Assembly (NCBI GenBank): GCA_003550305.1 | Contig: QKYT01000055.1 | Coordinates: forward strand, 1-64,000 | DNA length: 64,000 nucleotides | Source of the DNA: Glomus cerebriforme | Lineage: Eukaryota; Glomeromycota; Glomeromycetes; Glomerales; Glomeraceae | Direction of reading: 5' to 3' | Part shown: in pieces, positions 11,581 to 23,942 of the stretch | Position numbering within the stretch: the stretch's first letter is position 1 | Layout: every line of letters begins with the position of its first letter | Made by a program: the position numbers and the translations under genes | The notes under the pieces: model-generated | Database searches by the model: none | What the model was told of the DNA's origin: nothing | What the model saw: only the letters and a program-made list of their open reading frames with translations

Positions 11581-11715
11581 ATGTATAATGTAGTACCCCG
11601 CGCTGGGGTGCATACATATACATCACATACTGTACGTTATGTCGATCCATTAGTAGAAAGAGAAATAGGAATGGTTGGAATTTATGACAAATCCAAAGAT
11701 CAACGAATTTTATAA
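11581..11715 (+). CDS. Possible small protein, 44 residues, unrecognised
   Basis: A short frame starting MYNVVPRAGVHTYTSH and ending KSKDQRIL. I do not recognise it. Its base composition is clearly richer in G and C than the surroundings, it mixes codons as real genes do here, and it has no homopolymers. The DNA up to about 11870 keeps the same higher GC content, as a short 3' UTR would. The frame is open upstream to 11452 but that part crosses a poly-T run. It may be a complete small (perhaps mitochondrial) protein or the last exon of a gene whose start is in the T-run or N-gap to the left. Confidence 0.35.
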   Translation: MYNVVPRAGVHTYTSHTVRYVDPLVEREIGMVGIYDKSKDQRIL

Positions 11716-12222
11716 TTAAAGGATTTTCGAAGATAGGGAATGAAAATAATTGATTTTTACGTGTGAAACGGGTCCTGGGAAATCGTCAATCATTTACGAA
11801 ATTATAAAGATTTCGGCCCGAATCTTTGTCCAAGGTTTGATTACTCAACGTAGATCAAAAAAACCGCACGTCGACCATACGTTCAAAATATTTACAATTT
11901 AAATATTAATTTACATTGTTTTCGGATTATCTTTTTATTGTGTTAAGCAATTTTCAGTCAGACTTTTGCTATTTAAAGTAACGTTTACGCTAAATTCTAA
12001 AACCGAATATCATCATAATAAGGTCATGTGTTTGGTTAATATCAAACAATTTAATAAATGTAATACAAATACAGACTTTTGCGATGAAAAAAAATCAGAC
12101 TTGACGATTTTATTATTATTATTATTACTATTATATTCAAGACTCTGAAAAAAAAAAGATGATCGAAAACGAAAAAAAAAAAATAATTATATACAAAGGA
12201 AAAAAAAAAATTTTTTCTTTTC

Positions 12223-12259
<37 letters not shown>

Positions 12260-12579
12260 ACTTAAAAAAAAAATAAAATAATATTTTTTTTTTCTAAAAA
12301 AAGAAAAGTAAATAAGTCTATGTATAATTAAATGAAAATAAAATTCGATACTAATTTTTTTTTTCCCAGAAAAAAAAAAGACTCTATGTTTTATATATAT
12401 ATAAAAAAAAATGGGGGAGGTGAAATTGGATTGTTATAAACACGAAAAGAAAGAATGAAGTGAGGGATGGATGTACATATGTAAATGTATATTTAAAATT
12501 ATGTATATATATGAACAAATGATGAATGACAAGAAAGATTATACTATTGTAATATATATATATATTTATTGTTTTTTTT
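11716..12579. other. Intergenic region
   Basis: Moderately GC-rich to about 11900, then homopolymers, including long T and A runs at 12220-12262. The 3' UTR of the phosphodiesterase gene should lie at the right end. Nothing else is recognised. Confidence 0.45.
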
Positions 12580-14690
12580 TTAACTTCCTGCCATAACAGC
12601 CCTTTGTTCAGAAGTTGGTGTATCACCAGTACCATATAATGTGGTTATGTGTCGAATCATGTTATGATCTAGAGAACTACTACGTCTTACGCGACCGTGT
12701 AATCGTCTTTGATGATGACTACATGCTGATTTTTGATTATTATTGGACAAACTATAAGTCATTGCTGTTGATGATAAAGGATTACTTGTTGCATCTGATA
12801 ATGATTCTGCAGGAGATGAAACATGTTCTGTCGTATTAGGTGACATTGATAAATTACTTGAAATGTCTCCACCATTTAAGACAAAGTTCGGTCCTTCCGA
12901 TTTCCGCCTCGTAGACTTTCGGTAATCATCATCATCATCATCATCATCATCTGGTGCTAAAGAACCAGGAGTGGGTAATAATGAATGATGACTATAAGAA
13001 CGACCAGAAAGACTTCTTTTTAATCTTCGATGTCTAGGTGAACGTGGTGAGGACATTAATCGTAATTTTTCTTGTATATCTTCTGGAATTATTAATAAAC
13101 CAGCTGCCAAACTAACACGACGTTGACCTTTAGAACTACTTGTAGAAGAATCATCAGAAGTCAAAGGTTCATTAGAATCAATATTTTGTTGAGAATCATC
13201 CGGTAAAATAATTTCTGGTTTTGGTGGAGCATTTTTCAAATTATCCCAAAAAACACGATTTTCAGCCAAAATGTCCAAAAATATTGTAGAAGGATTTAAG
13301 AAAGCAGCAAAGGCTTCAAAATAAGGTTTTACAACAAAATCGCCAAAACCAAGACTTATTTGACATTGATGAGATTGTTCTCTATCCATATTAGGGGAAA
13401 CAGGAAGATTATTTCCTTTTTCAAGATCACCCTGACGGAAAAATTCATCAACGACACGATCTGACCAAAGTTTAGAAATTTCCCAAGGACGAACAGTATT
13501 ACTAAGATCAGCGGCATGAATCAATACTTTTAATAATAATTCACGTTGTTCAGAATCTAATGTGACAATAATAGATGATGAAGTCGAAGATCTTGAAGAA
13601 GATCTGATGATCTTAACACGGTCATCGGTTGTATTATTATTATCATTATCATTATCATTACTATTATTAGAAGAAGAAGGAGGTATCGGAAATTGTTTAG
13701 GAGGGGTCATTGAAATTGGAGAAGATTCAGGGGATGAAGATAATGAAGATGTCGGAGAAGACGGACAACTACTATCAGTATCTTCACCAGATTCTTCGGA
13801 AGATGAAAAAGAACTTGTAGATTCTATCATGTTATGTAAAGATTCTAATAAATCAAAATGGAACATCATATCTGTAGCTAAGATTGTTTTCTTTATCAAA
13901 TTTTTCAAAGTTGTATTAACCTCTTTTGGATCACAACCCAAGTATTCATTATCACACTTGTGCACGTGACGGAAAAGTTTGTGTTTTGTTATAATGTCCA
14001 TGGTAAGATCACAAGAATAATTTTCAAGAACTGACTGATCATTATATCGGATGGCCAAATCTGTTCGTGCATTTACTTGATATACATTATTCAAACCAGG
14101 CTATTATTATAAATAAAAATAAAAAAAAAATAAAAAAATAAATAAATAAATAAATAAATAAACACGAAAAATAATAAATAACTGTATATATAAACTTACG
14201 TGACCGATGTCATGACATAATCCAGCGATGAGTAAGCAAATAGCATCCAAGGATGATAAGTACTTTGCAGCACCTAAATCTGTCAACATATAGTATAAAA
14301 CAACAACCACATCAACAGCATGTAAGAAGGAATGATATGAGGTATTTTGATAACCTTTTTCAACATCAATTATGAAATCCAACATTTCGGATTTTCGAAT
14401 ATTTAGAGTACCAATAAGGTCAAGCTTAACCAGCATTCCTAATATGATACCATATAATTCAGGTGTTGTCCATTTCCATACATTGAAATGCATTCCAGTT
14501 TCTTTTGTTGGATATTTATTATCTATGAATTTGAGCATTGTCTAAAAGAGAAAAAAGAAGAAGAAGAAGAAGAAAAGAGGTAAGTTTACTTTCTTGTTTT
14601 TCAATTATATAAGAGATAAAAGAAAATACATACCCGTTCACAAGTAATTAACTGGTCTGAGGAAAGCGTGTTATGTCTAAGGACAAGCAT
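12580..14690 (-). CDS. Class I 3',5'-cyclic nucleotide phosphodiesterase (HD-domain)
   Basis: Three exons: 14690-14634, 14541-14200 and 14100-12580, giving 639 residues. The catalytic HD domain begins near residue 50. YHSFLHAVDVV supplies the substrate and metal His, CHDIGH the metal-binding His-Asp, and KVLIHAADLSN the third metal Asp; GFGDFVVKPYFEAFA lies near the purine pocket. The enzyme hydrolyses cAMP and/or cGMP and so resets PKA signalling. It lacks any N-terminal GAF or membrane segment. A Ser/Asp/Asn-rich insertion of about 90 residues (codons of 13850-13570) splits the catalytic domain between helices, and a long disordered, Ser- and Asp-rich tail follows the domain. The start at 14690 is the only in-frame ATG before the first exon and joins in frame across both introns. 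Human PDE4/PDE7/PDE9-type relatives are the closest by motif. Confidence 0.87.
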
Positions 14691-15975
14691 TATAACAAAA
14701 AAGATATTTAGATAAAATTTGTCGTGAAAAGTGTTTTATTGAGTGTTATATATGGCGTAACTGAGTTAATAATTGTAACAAACAATTTTTTCTTTCTTTC
14801 TTTCAAATAACAAAGAAACGAGAAAAAAACACAAGGTGGTGTAAAAAATTGTTGTTCAAAAAAGTTTTGTTGGTTTTTTGTTACCGAGAAATGGAAAAAC
14901 CCTAGACTTTAATTTTTTTTTTTTTTTGGCGGGTTTTTATATATATATATATATATATATAATTATTTATTATTTTTTTTTTTTCAACTCGAAAAAAAAG
15001 TTGATAACAAAAGATTTAAAAATTTATTGCAAAAAAAAAGAATCAACTATATTTATACATTTTTCAGTTCATTCAATCATCAGTTAATTCGGCGTTCATT
15101 TATTATAATATATTTTATTTATTTTACCAAAAGTCGGGGGATATTATAATAATTTATATTGTGTAATAATTTTATAATATTTATATTAAAGTAGTTTAAA
15201 ATTCTTTGTTTAAAAGAGTAATAGAATTCTAAATAGAAGGGTAAAAAAAGCATGCCACAACACGAAAAAAAAACGATTTTAGTAAATTACATATAAAAAG
15301 TTTAAATTAAATAATACTAAACTTAATTTAGGAATTCCATATTTTTTAAATAGTGATAAAAAAGAATCCGTTGTGATATAATTTTTTTGTCATTTGGGGG
15401 TGGCAATTTAGAAGGGATGAAGGGGGGGAGAAACGAAAAATCGTATGAAAAAAAATATCTTATTAGGTAATTAAAGTAAGACAACCTTAAAAATCGGGTG
15501 AACAAGTTAACGAAAAAGAACAAAGAAAAAAAAAATAATAATAATAATAAAATAATTATTGATATACATGAAAAAATTTTTTCGGTGAATACAATTATAA
15601 ATTAATATATTATACATATTTTTTTTTTTTTTTCATATTCGAAAAAGTTAATAGAATTTTTTTGGTCACCACATGGAATGTACAAAAAAAAAAAAGGTTA
15701 TAATAAATAATAAGTCAGCCCACTTTTGTAAGTTGGTTCACAACGTGTTACGGTTACACGAAATGTATTATTAACAGTTAACTTTTCTCCTTAATTGCAA
15801 CGTAAAAATCGGTAACAAAAATTTCGTTAATATGTATAACTGAATATCGACATCATTAACCTAAAAAAATGTTAGCACGAAATCTCTATAGAACAAGTCA
15901 AATAAGAAAAATTGAAAATCATTAACAAAAAAAAAAAGAAAGAAAAAAAAAAAAAAAAAAAAAAAAGAAAAAAAA

Positions 15976-16011
<36 letters not shown>

Positions 16012-16344
16012 AAAAAAAAAAGCGAAAGATTATGAGAATAATATATCAACAATCCCGCTTGCTTTTTTTTTATCAGATCTTACATAAGAACTGCGGTATA
16101 AAAAACATTAATAAGATAATGCGAGGCGCAATCAAAAAGCAATCAAGTTATTGCTAGGCATATTGTACATAATAGAGATTGATTATCTTTCTATGCGTGA
16201 TTCCTGCCAATAATCCCGTATGATGCACATCCACATGTTAATTGAACTTCTCACTTTTGGACCATCTTTAGATTAGCAAATCATTTAAAAAACCGAATTA
16301 ACGAATCGTAAAGGATGTTTGTAAATTTCACGTCAGAATGTCAA

Positions 16345-16378
<34 letters not shown>

Positions 16379-19300
16379 GAAAAAGGGAACGCCAATATTA
16401 AGACGTTTTGCCCTCGCGCGGACTTGTTTATCATCATGGGCGTCAATGCATCAAATTTCAGATTAAAACTTGATTTCAATCTTGATTTTTTGATGTCATG
16501 AGAATGATTTCAAAAATGGGTTCTCACGCACTGAACATTTTGCATATAATCAACCTAACTTTAGTAGCTCATCTTTTTTTCATACCAGAAAGGTTTAGAA
16601 CGATAACTAAACATGATATTTTTTTGTCGGAACCTTTATAAGGCGTCTAAATATACCTAAATATACCTTTACATTGTTTGGTAGCGGAATTTAACGGTTA
16701 AATCTCGTCATTATTTTTTTGTTCCGATCCTAAATTTACTAGAAAAATCTCAACCGAAAAGAACAATATGTGATGATTATTTATCGCGTGGCGATGCGGA
16801 ATTGCCTCGTGGCACTGTAGTACAACCGTAATATAAGGTAATTCATGCTGTAGATGAACTTTATCTTGCATAACAATTAATACCAATTTATTGAAATTTT
16901 TTTTTCTGCGGATAATTTCATTTTAAAATTCCCGTATCACTCAATAATAATACTACTACTACTACAATCATCTTTTGCATAATGTATGCAAAATTTTAAA
17001 ATGCCGTACAATCTCCGTTCAACCCTGAAAAAAAAATCGGAAATAATCGATTTGCAAAAGTCCAAGAAAGATTTTCTTTGTATATTTTGTATATAAAAAT
17101 ATATATATATATATAATAAATATATAGTATAAAAAAAAATAAGCCCATTTTACCCGCCAAAATACCCTCCCTTTACGTCTTTTTTTATTAACAATTATTT
17201 TTATTTTTTTTTATGGGTTATTTTTATTTTTTCTACTAAATAGGAAATTTAGGTTATGTATAATGAGGTAATTATCGGTTATGGATAATAAAATAAGGAA
17301 ATCAAGTTTCTTTTTTGGCGGTAAAATGATGGTAACCTTTTTTAAATGTGGAGTTATCCATTTCATGTGATATAACGGTGATGAATAAAAAGGTTAAAAA
17401 AAGTTTAATTGGTTCCTCATTTAATTATATAATTTAAATTCTATGACGTATTAATCGGTAATTAATGATTGGTATTTTTAGTAACAATATTTATTAATTA
17501 TTATATGCATTTATTTTATAATAATTGTCCCATCTGTTTCGTAAATCGTAATACATTATAATATAAATATTTGTATAACATATATATAATATATTTTTTT
17601 TTTATGTGATATAAAAATATATTTTTTGACGTATGCTGCGTTGTTCGTTGTTTTATATTGAAGATTCCACAGAGATTGATTGCATTTTTAAAAAGAATTA
17701 ACAAGATAACGCGTGTCGCGTACCCTTTTCCATAAATGTTTGATGCTTCATTTATGCATTACGAAAATTATACTTTATGATTTATGTAAAGCGAATATCT
17801 TGTAGAATGAGTCTAACTTTTGGGATAATTAATTTTAGGTCCTGCCTTTCGATAAAATAATAAATATGATTACAAATAAAGTAAAAAGAGGTGTAAAAAA
17901 AAAAAACTGAAACCCTGAAATTTCTTCTTTGTTTCAGATTTTATCATTTAATTGGTTTAAAAGAATTTAAACAACTCGTACATTTTTTAATGTAGTTCAA
18001 AGAAAAGAAACATGACAATACAAAAAATTTTTACTATTATTATATATTAAAATTATTTCTATTTTAAGGAATTCAAAACCAAAGGTATGTATCTAAGTGT
18101 ATATTTATTTATTTTATTTTATTTTTTTTTTTTTTTGCTTGCATGTCTTCGCTTGAATGTTTTTATAATATCAGATGAATATTCTTTTGGTGTAAATCTT
18201 TCATTTATCCAATAAAATAAAAATAAAAAGAGATGTTTTAAAATGAAGTTTCCATAATTAGATGATTTAGAAGTCATTTAAAAAAAAAAAAGGAAATTTA
18301 TATCAGATCAAAAAAAAAATTTTTTTTACAATTTTTTTAAAAAATTAGGGGTTTAAAAAAAAAAAAATTTTTTTTTTCTTTTTATCAAATCATTCAAAAA
18401 TGATCTTTGAAAAAATTTTTTTTTTTCCTTGTTATTTGTGATAAACTGATAATTATAACTATAATGAATATTTTTTTTTTAATTCTTTTTGATTACATTT
18501 TTTTTTTTTTTTGACATTTTTGATTACTTTTAAAAAACAATGTTTTATCTTCCAAAAAAATTTTCTTTGTCGGATTTTCAAAAAAAAAAGGAACCTTTCA
18601 CATGTATGACCAAAAATAGAAAGATGTTTGATTATATTTCTTATTTATTCGTGAATGAAATTTTTTTTTTTTTTTACAATTTACCGAAAAAAATTCATTG
18701 TTTTTTTTTTAACACACTTTCACATCACATTAATTTTTTCGTTAAAATCCTTTAATGGGATACAAGAATCAGCCCCACAAAAAAAAAAAAAAATAAATAA
18801 ATAAATAAAAGATTAATATTTTTTTTTTTTTTGGTACGCCCCATACCGCATTACCAACCGAAACAGCCCAATTTTATTTTAATTAAATCTGTCGTCATTT
18901 GTCATAAACATTCAACATACTAAACAACATCATATTTTCATTTTTTGACACACTTCAAAACTTTTTTAAGTTATTCAAGTCACATTTTTTTTTTCTCCTG
19001 CAACATTTTATTTTTCCACCTTTTCACAAAAAAAAACTCCCACATTTAAAGGCGCGTTTTTACTGCACCACACTCTATACAACCAAAAATAGAAATTAAT
19101 CCATATAAAGAGAATCATCATTATTACATGTAGGAATCAAAAATTACATTGTGTACGGCTTAACAAGAATGCTGATTATTATTTGGACTAAATAAGGGAA
19201 TGAAAAAAGTAATGAACGATCTTCAAAATGGGATAATCAGATATATTTAATGAAATGGCGTTTTACGAAAAAAATAATTATGCTCGGGGTAAGTTTATGT

Positions 19301-21162
19301 ATTGCAAATGCCCATGATAACGTTGTTGGTAAGGTGATACGTCAAAATTAACATTGATGGTTAAAAAATTTCTTGGCGGTCAAAAAAAGGTAAAAAAAAA
19401 GTTCCCACTATATTAAGATTTATTCACCTAAAAATTTAAATGATCATTATTGATAATTATGTAATTTTAACGTTAATAAACTTGATTTCAATCTTGTTAA
19501 TAATTCCTGCTCAACTTTATTATTTTACCTAAACTAAATTTATCTAAATGATTTTCTTTAATGTACAAGGTACAACAATGAAAGAACCTTCATTTAGGAA
19601 GTACAAGCATTTGTACTTTTGGTTATTAAAAATGTTTTTCTCTTTGAGAGGAAATCCTTTGGACTTTCATTTGTATTATATTTATAACAAAGTACGAGAA
19701 ATGATATTTATTTATTTATTTTTACTTTCATTTTTATTTTTATCTTTTCACAAATCTATTACTTTATCGATATGTATTTTATCATTTTAATCGAATTTAA
19801 AAAAAAATCTTTTTTTTTTTTTTTTTTCTAGATTCAAGTGTCCCATTATAATAAAAAAGATTAAAAAATTACGCACGCACGAAATACACGTTACATTTTT
19901 TTATTTATTTTTATATATATATATAAGTTCCCCTGAAATGTTTCAGAAACACGTTTCGAATTAAATATTTTAGGTAAAATAATATCCATTTATATATTTT
20001 TTTAACAATTAAAATTGACGCATGTACTTACACTGTTGTTACGCTGTACAGTGTACATTACTTATATTAGACTTGTATTATTATATTATTATTATTATTA
20101 TTATATTATTATGATTTACTAAATTTTATTTATATCATGCGTACAATGTAACACGAATTTATTCTAGGTTTTTTTGCATATCACTTTATTTTTTATTTTT
20201 ATTTTTATTTTTTTTTTTAATGATGATGTGATTTAATCGATTTAATCGATTTAAATTATCACGCGTAAAAAACGTGTCGCGATAATTTTTAATTCAATTC
20301 TTAATATAATTTTTTTTTTTTAAAAAAAAAAGATAAAAGTAATTTTTGATAGATGCGAACCGCATTATCTTGATTTTAGTAGTCTTCATAATCTTTTTGG
20401 GTCACTGATAATTGATAATCAAAAAGAAAAAGAGGGATTTAAGGGTCGACTTGCAAAATGAATAGATACAAAAAAGGGGGTAATTATCCATAAATATACG
20501 CTATCTGGTATGTTTTTTTTTGAATCCTTAAATATCAAAAAGCAAACAATAGGTCATATGAATCATATGTGCATTTTACATTACATATTATATAGTATTT
20601 TATGTATGCAAAAAAAAAAAATGTCGGCCGAAAATGTGATGCCACTTTAAATTTTTTTTTTTTTAAAAAGTAGTTTAGAAAAAAAATTTTTTCATGATTC
20701 AAGAGGAAAATCAAGAGTAAAATACGGGATCTTTGAAGAACTTTAAGGTTGTGAAATGTTGTACAACACGTGGACAATAAATAAAAAAATCTTTCTAATT
20801 TTTTTATAATTTCTTAGGTACGAGTTACATTTTGGCGGTTAAAAAAAAAAAAACTGTATAAACAATTGACTTTAACAATAGGTTTGGTAAAAACTTTTTT
20901 TTAAAACGCGATTTCCTATACAATTATTATTATTTATTTATTTACATATGTTTTTCTTTTGGTTACATGAATGAAATCATAAAAAAAATAAAATTTTAAT
21001 TTTATTTATGTTTTTGGAAACTTTTTATCTTTTTTAACAATCAAAATTGAATAATTTGAATAAAACTTAAATGGATTAAGGGCGTCTAATGAAAATTTTA
21101 AAAATTTTGTATTATTTATTATTATTATTATTTTCGCGACACAATAAAAAACTTTAAAAAAA

Positions 21163-21193
<31 letters not shown>

Positions 21194-22430
21194 CATGATG
21201 TTACAATAACAAAGATTACGCATATACTTTATTTAGAAATCTTTTTGATTTTATATGATAAAAGAAAAGTATATATATATATATATNNNNNNNNNNNNNN
21301 NNNNNNNNNNNNNNNNNNNNNNNNNNNNNNNNNNNNNNNNNNNNNNNNNNNNNNNNNNNNNNNNNNNNNNNNNNNNNNNNNNNNNNNNNNNNNNNNNNNN
21401 NNNNNNNNNNNNNNNNNNNNNNNNNNNNNNNNNNNNNNNNNNNNNNNNNNNNNNNNNNNNNNNNNNNNNNNNNNNNNNNNNNNNNNNNNNNNNNNNNNNN
21501 NNNNNNNNNNNNNNNNNNNNNNNNNNNNNNNNNNNNNNNNNNNNNNNNNNNNNNNNNNNNNNNNNNNNNNNNNNNNNNNNNNNNNNNNNNNNNNNNNNNN
21601 NNNNNNNNNNNNNNNNNNNNNNNNNNNNNNNNNNNNNNNNNNNNNNNNNNNNNNNNNNNNNNNNNNNNNNNNNNNNNNNNNNNNNNNNNNNNNNNNNNNN
21701 NNNNNNNNNNNNNNNNNNNNNNNNNNNNNNNNNNNNNNNNNNNNNNNNNNNNNNNNNNNNNNNNNNNNNNNNNNNNNNNNNNNNNNNNNNNNNNNNNNNN
21801 NNNNNNNNNNNNNNNNNNNNNNNNNNNNNNNNNNNNNNNNNNNNNNNNNNNNNNNNNNNNNNNNNNNNNNNNNNNNNNNNNNNNNNNNNNNNNNNNNNNN
21901 NNNNNNNNNNNNNNNNNNNNNNNNNNNNNNNNNNNNNNNNNNNNNNNNNNNNNNNNNNNNNNNNNNNNNNNNNNNNNNNNNNNNNNNNNNNNNNNNNNNN
22001 NNNNNNNNNNNNNNNNNNNNNNNNNNNNNNNNNNNNNNNNNNNNNNNNNNNNNNNNNNNNNNNNNNNNNNNNNNNNNNNNNNNNNNNNNNNNNNNNNNNN
22101 NNNNNNNNNNNNNNNNNNNNNNNNNNNNNNNNNNNNNNNNNNNNNNNNNNNNNNNNNNNNNNNNNNNNNNNNNNNNNNNNNNNNNNNNNNNNNNNNNNNN
22201 NNNNNNNNNNNNNNNNNNNNNNNNNNNNNCGTTACACGTTTTATCAAAATTTTTTTTTTTTTTTTTTTTTTACGTCAAAAGTTACGAGAACTTCAAGGTA
22301 AAAGTAATTGTTTTTTTTTATATGGAATGAATTAAAAGAATTTCAATAATTTAATAATTTAATTTCATTATATATATATATTTTTTTCTTTAGAAAAAAA
22401 AAACAAATAGAAAAATAATAGAAAAAAAAA
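14691..22430. other. 7.7-kb gene-poor spacer
   Basis: No coding gene supported. It holds many A/T homopolymers, a K-coding A-run at about 15930-16020, an (AAT)n run at 16347-16372, (TA)n runs at 14938-14960, 17099-17116 and next to the gap at 21270, and an N-gap. Patches at about 16160-16900 and 17600-17850 are less repetitive and could hold non-coding transcripts or long 5' regulatory DNA of the phosphodiesterase gene. I could not identify any RNA family. Confidence 0.5.
21287..22229. other. Assembly gap (N)
   Basis: A run of 943 undetermined bases immediately after a TA microsatellite. Frames crossing it are artefacts. Confidence 0.99.
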
Positions 22431-23585
22431 ATGATTATCAATAAATTATATTTCAAATCAATCCTTTTTAATGGTTTCATAACAAAACATTCTCGTAATT
22501 TATTTAATAACTTTCAGAGACCACAAACACTTGGACTTGTACATTATAAGGATCTTTCTTTCTTATCGTCACCACTTTTATCACGTAATAATTTACTTCA
22601 TAATATTTCAAGTAGGACATACTCTAGTGCCACTAAAAAAACATATGCTGTCAATGTATCAAAACCAGTCAAAAGAACAGAACCTGTAGAATTAACACAA
22701 GGGAAATTTAAAACTTATACACCTCGTACTCCAGGTCTTCGTTGGTTAAAAAGACCTGTAAATGATCATTTATGGAAAGGAAAACCAATTCGTAAACTTA
22801 CTGAACCTAAAAGAAAAAAATCTGGTAGAAATCATCATGGTTGTATTACAGTAAGACATCAAGGAGGTGGACATAAAAGACGTATTCGTATAATTGATTT
22901 TTATAGATGGGATCCTGAACCTCATGAAGTTATTCGTATTGAATATGATCCAAATCGTTCTGCTCATTTGGCTTTATTACAAAATACTGTTGATAAAAAA
23001 TATTCTTATATTATAGCACCATATAATCTTCAACCTGGTTCTATTATAAGATCATTTCGTAATTCATCAGAAAGTAAAATTTTAAATGGTGGGAATTCTC
23101 AAGATTCTGAAATAACAAAAGTTATAGCTATTGAAAAAGGAAATTGTATGCCATTGAAATTAATTCCTGTTGGAACTACAATAAATTGTATAAGTTTAAA
23201 ACCAGATGGTCCTGCTATATTATGTCGTTCAGCTGGAGTTTCTGCTCAATTGATTCGTACAGGAGAAAAAGGTTATGCTCAAGTAAAATTAAAAAGTGGT
23301 GAAGTTAGGTTGATACATGTGGATTGTTGTGCCACTATTGGAACTATCTCAAATCCAGATCATCAACATGCTACTTTAGGTAAAGCAGGTAGAAGTCGAT
23401 GGTTAGGTATTAGACCAACTGTTAGAGGTGTTGCTATGAATTCTGTTGATCATCCTCATGGTGGTGGAAGAGGTAAAAGTAAAGGAAATAAAGATCCTGT
23501 TAGTCCTTGGGGTGTCTTGGCTAAAGGTGGTAAAACAAGAAGGAAACCAAATAAATGGGTAGTTAAACCTAGGCAAAGAAGATAA
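22431..23585 (+). CDS. Mitochondrial large-subunit ribosomal protein uL2m
   Basis: Intronless, 384 residues. The first about 65 residues are Ser/Asn/Arg-rich, poor in acidic residues and typical of a mitochondrial presequence. From about residue 80 the L2 fold is clear: GRNHHGCITVRHQGGGHKR, IEYDPNRSAHLALLQ, YIIAPYNLQPG, then the SH3-like domain with GTTINCI and GEKGYAQVKLKSGEVR. The C-terminal block VDHPHGGGRGKSKGN includes the conserved His near the peptidyl transferase centre. It binds 23S-type rRNA and bridges the subunits. Yeast Rml2 is the equivalent. The basic C-terminus (KWVVKPRQRR) is complete. The nearest minus-strand gene is convergent. Confidence 0.95.
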   Translation: MIINKLYFKSILFNGFITKHSRNLFNNFQRPQTLGLVHYKDLSFLSSPLLSRNNLLHNISSRTYSSATKKTYAVNVSKPVKRTEPVELTQGKFKTYTPRTPGLRWLKRPVNDHLWKGKPIRKLTEPKRKKSGRNHHGCITVRHQGGGHKRRIRIIDFYRWDPEPHEVIRIEYDPNRSAHLALLQNTVDKKYSYIIAPYNLQPGSIIRSFRNSSESKILNGGNSQDSEITKVIAIEKGNCMPLKLIPVGTTINCISLKPDGPAILCRSAGVSAQLIRTGEKGYAQVKLKSGEVRLIHVDCCATIGTISNPDHQHATLGKAGRSRWLGIRPTVRGVAMNSVDHPHGGGRGKSKGNKDPVSPWGVLAKGGKTRRKPNKWVVKPRQRR

Positions 23586-23942
23586 ATATTAGGATTAAAA
23601 ATATTGAAAAATAATCGTTTTTTTTTTTCAAACCAAATGATAAAAAAATTTGTGCAAAATATGTTGAAAATTTTTTTTATCGGGTTTCTTTTTATTATCA
23701 ATTATTTTCTCTATAGTAGTAGTTGATGTAAAAAAAAATAATCTTCTAATTACAAAGAAAGTCAAGTTAAAACAAAAAACGAGAATTAAATTAAATTTTT
23801 AATTACATTCCGTATGTTAATATTAAAAATTTTATATATTTTATACTTAAATATGTATCAATTTCATAATTTGCAGAATGTATAATTATAAAAATGTTGA
23901 TAATGGAAATGAAATAAACTCTATTATAATGTCTTTTTTTAA
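23586..23942. other. Convergent intergenic region (uL2m / mannosyltransferase)
   Basis: AT-rich, between two 3' ends, with AATAAA-like polyadenylation signals such as GAAATAAAC near 23910. No gene. Confidence 0.45.

Noticed and set aside
13562..13969. Plus-strand acidic frame opposite the phosphodiesterase
   Set aside because: Antisense shadow of the Ser/Asp-rich insertion of the real gene.
15861..16157. Lysine- or phenylalanine-rich frames
   Set aside because: Translation of an A-tract of about 100 bases, not a gene.
16464..19500. Shared 19-mer AACTTGATTTCAATCTTG near 16466 and 19479
   Set aside because: No extended similarity either side; insufficient for a repeat or RNA call.
19595..19625. 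Palindrome AAGTACAAGCATTTGTACTT in a 80-codon frame
   Set aside because: Eight-base stem in AT-rich DNA; the frame has no gene-like features.
21216..22330. Long open frames across the second N-gap
   Set aside because: Same reason; only N and TA/T runs are translated.
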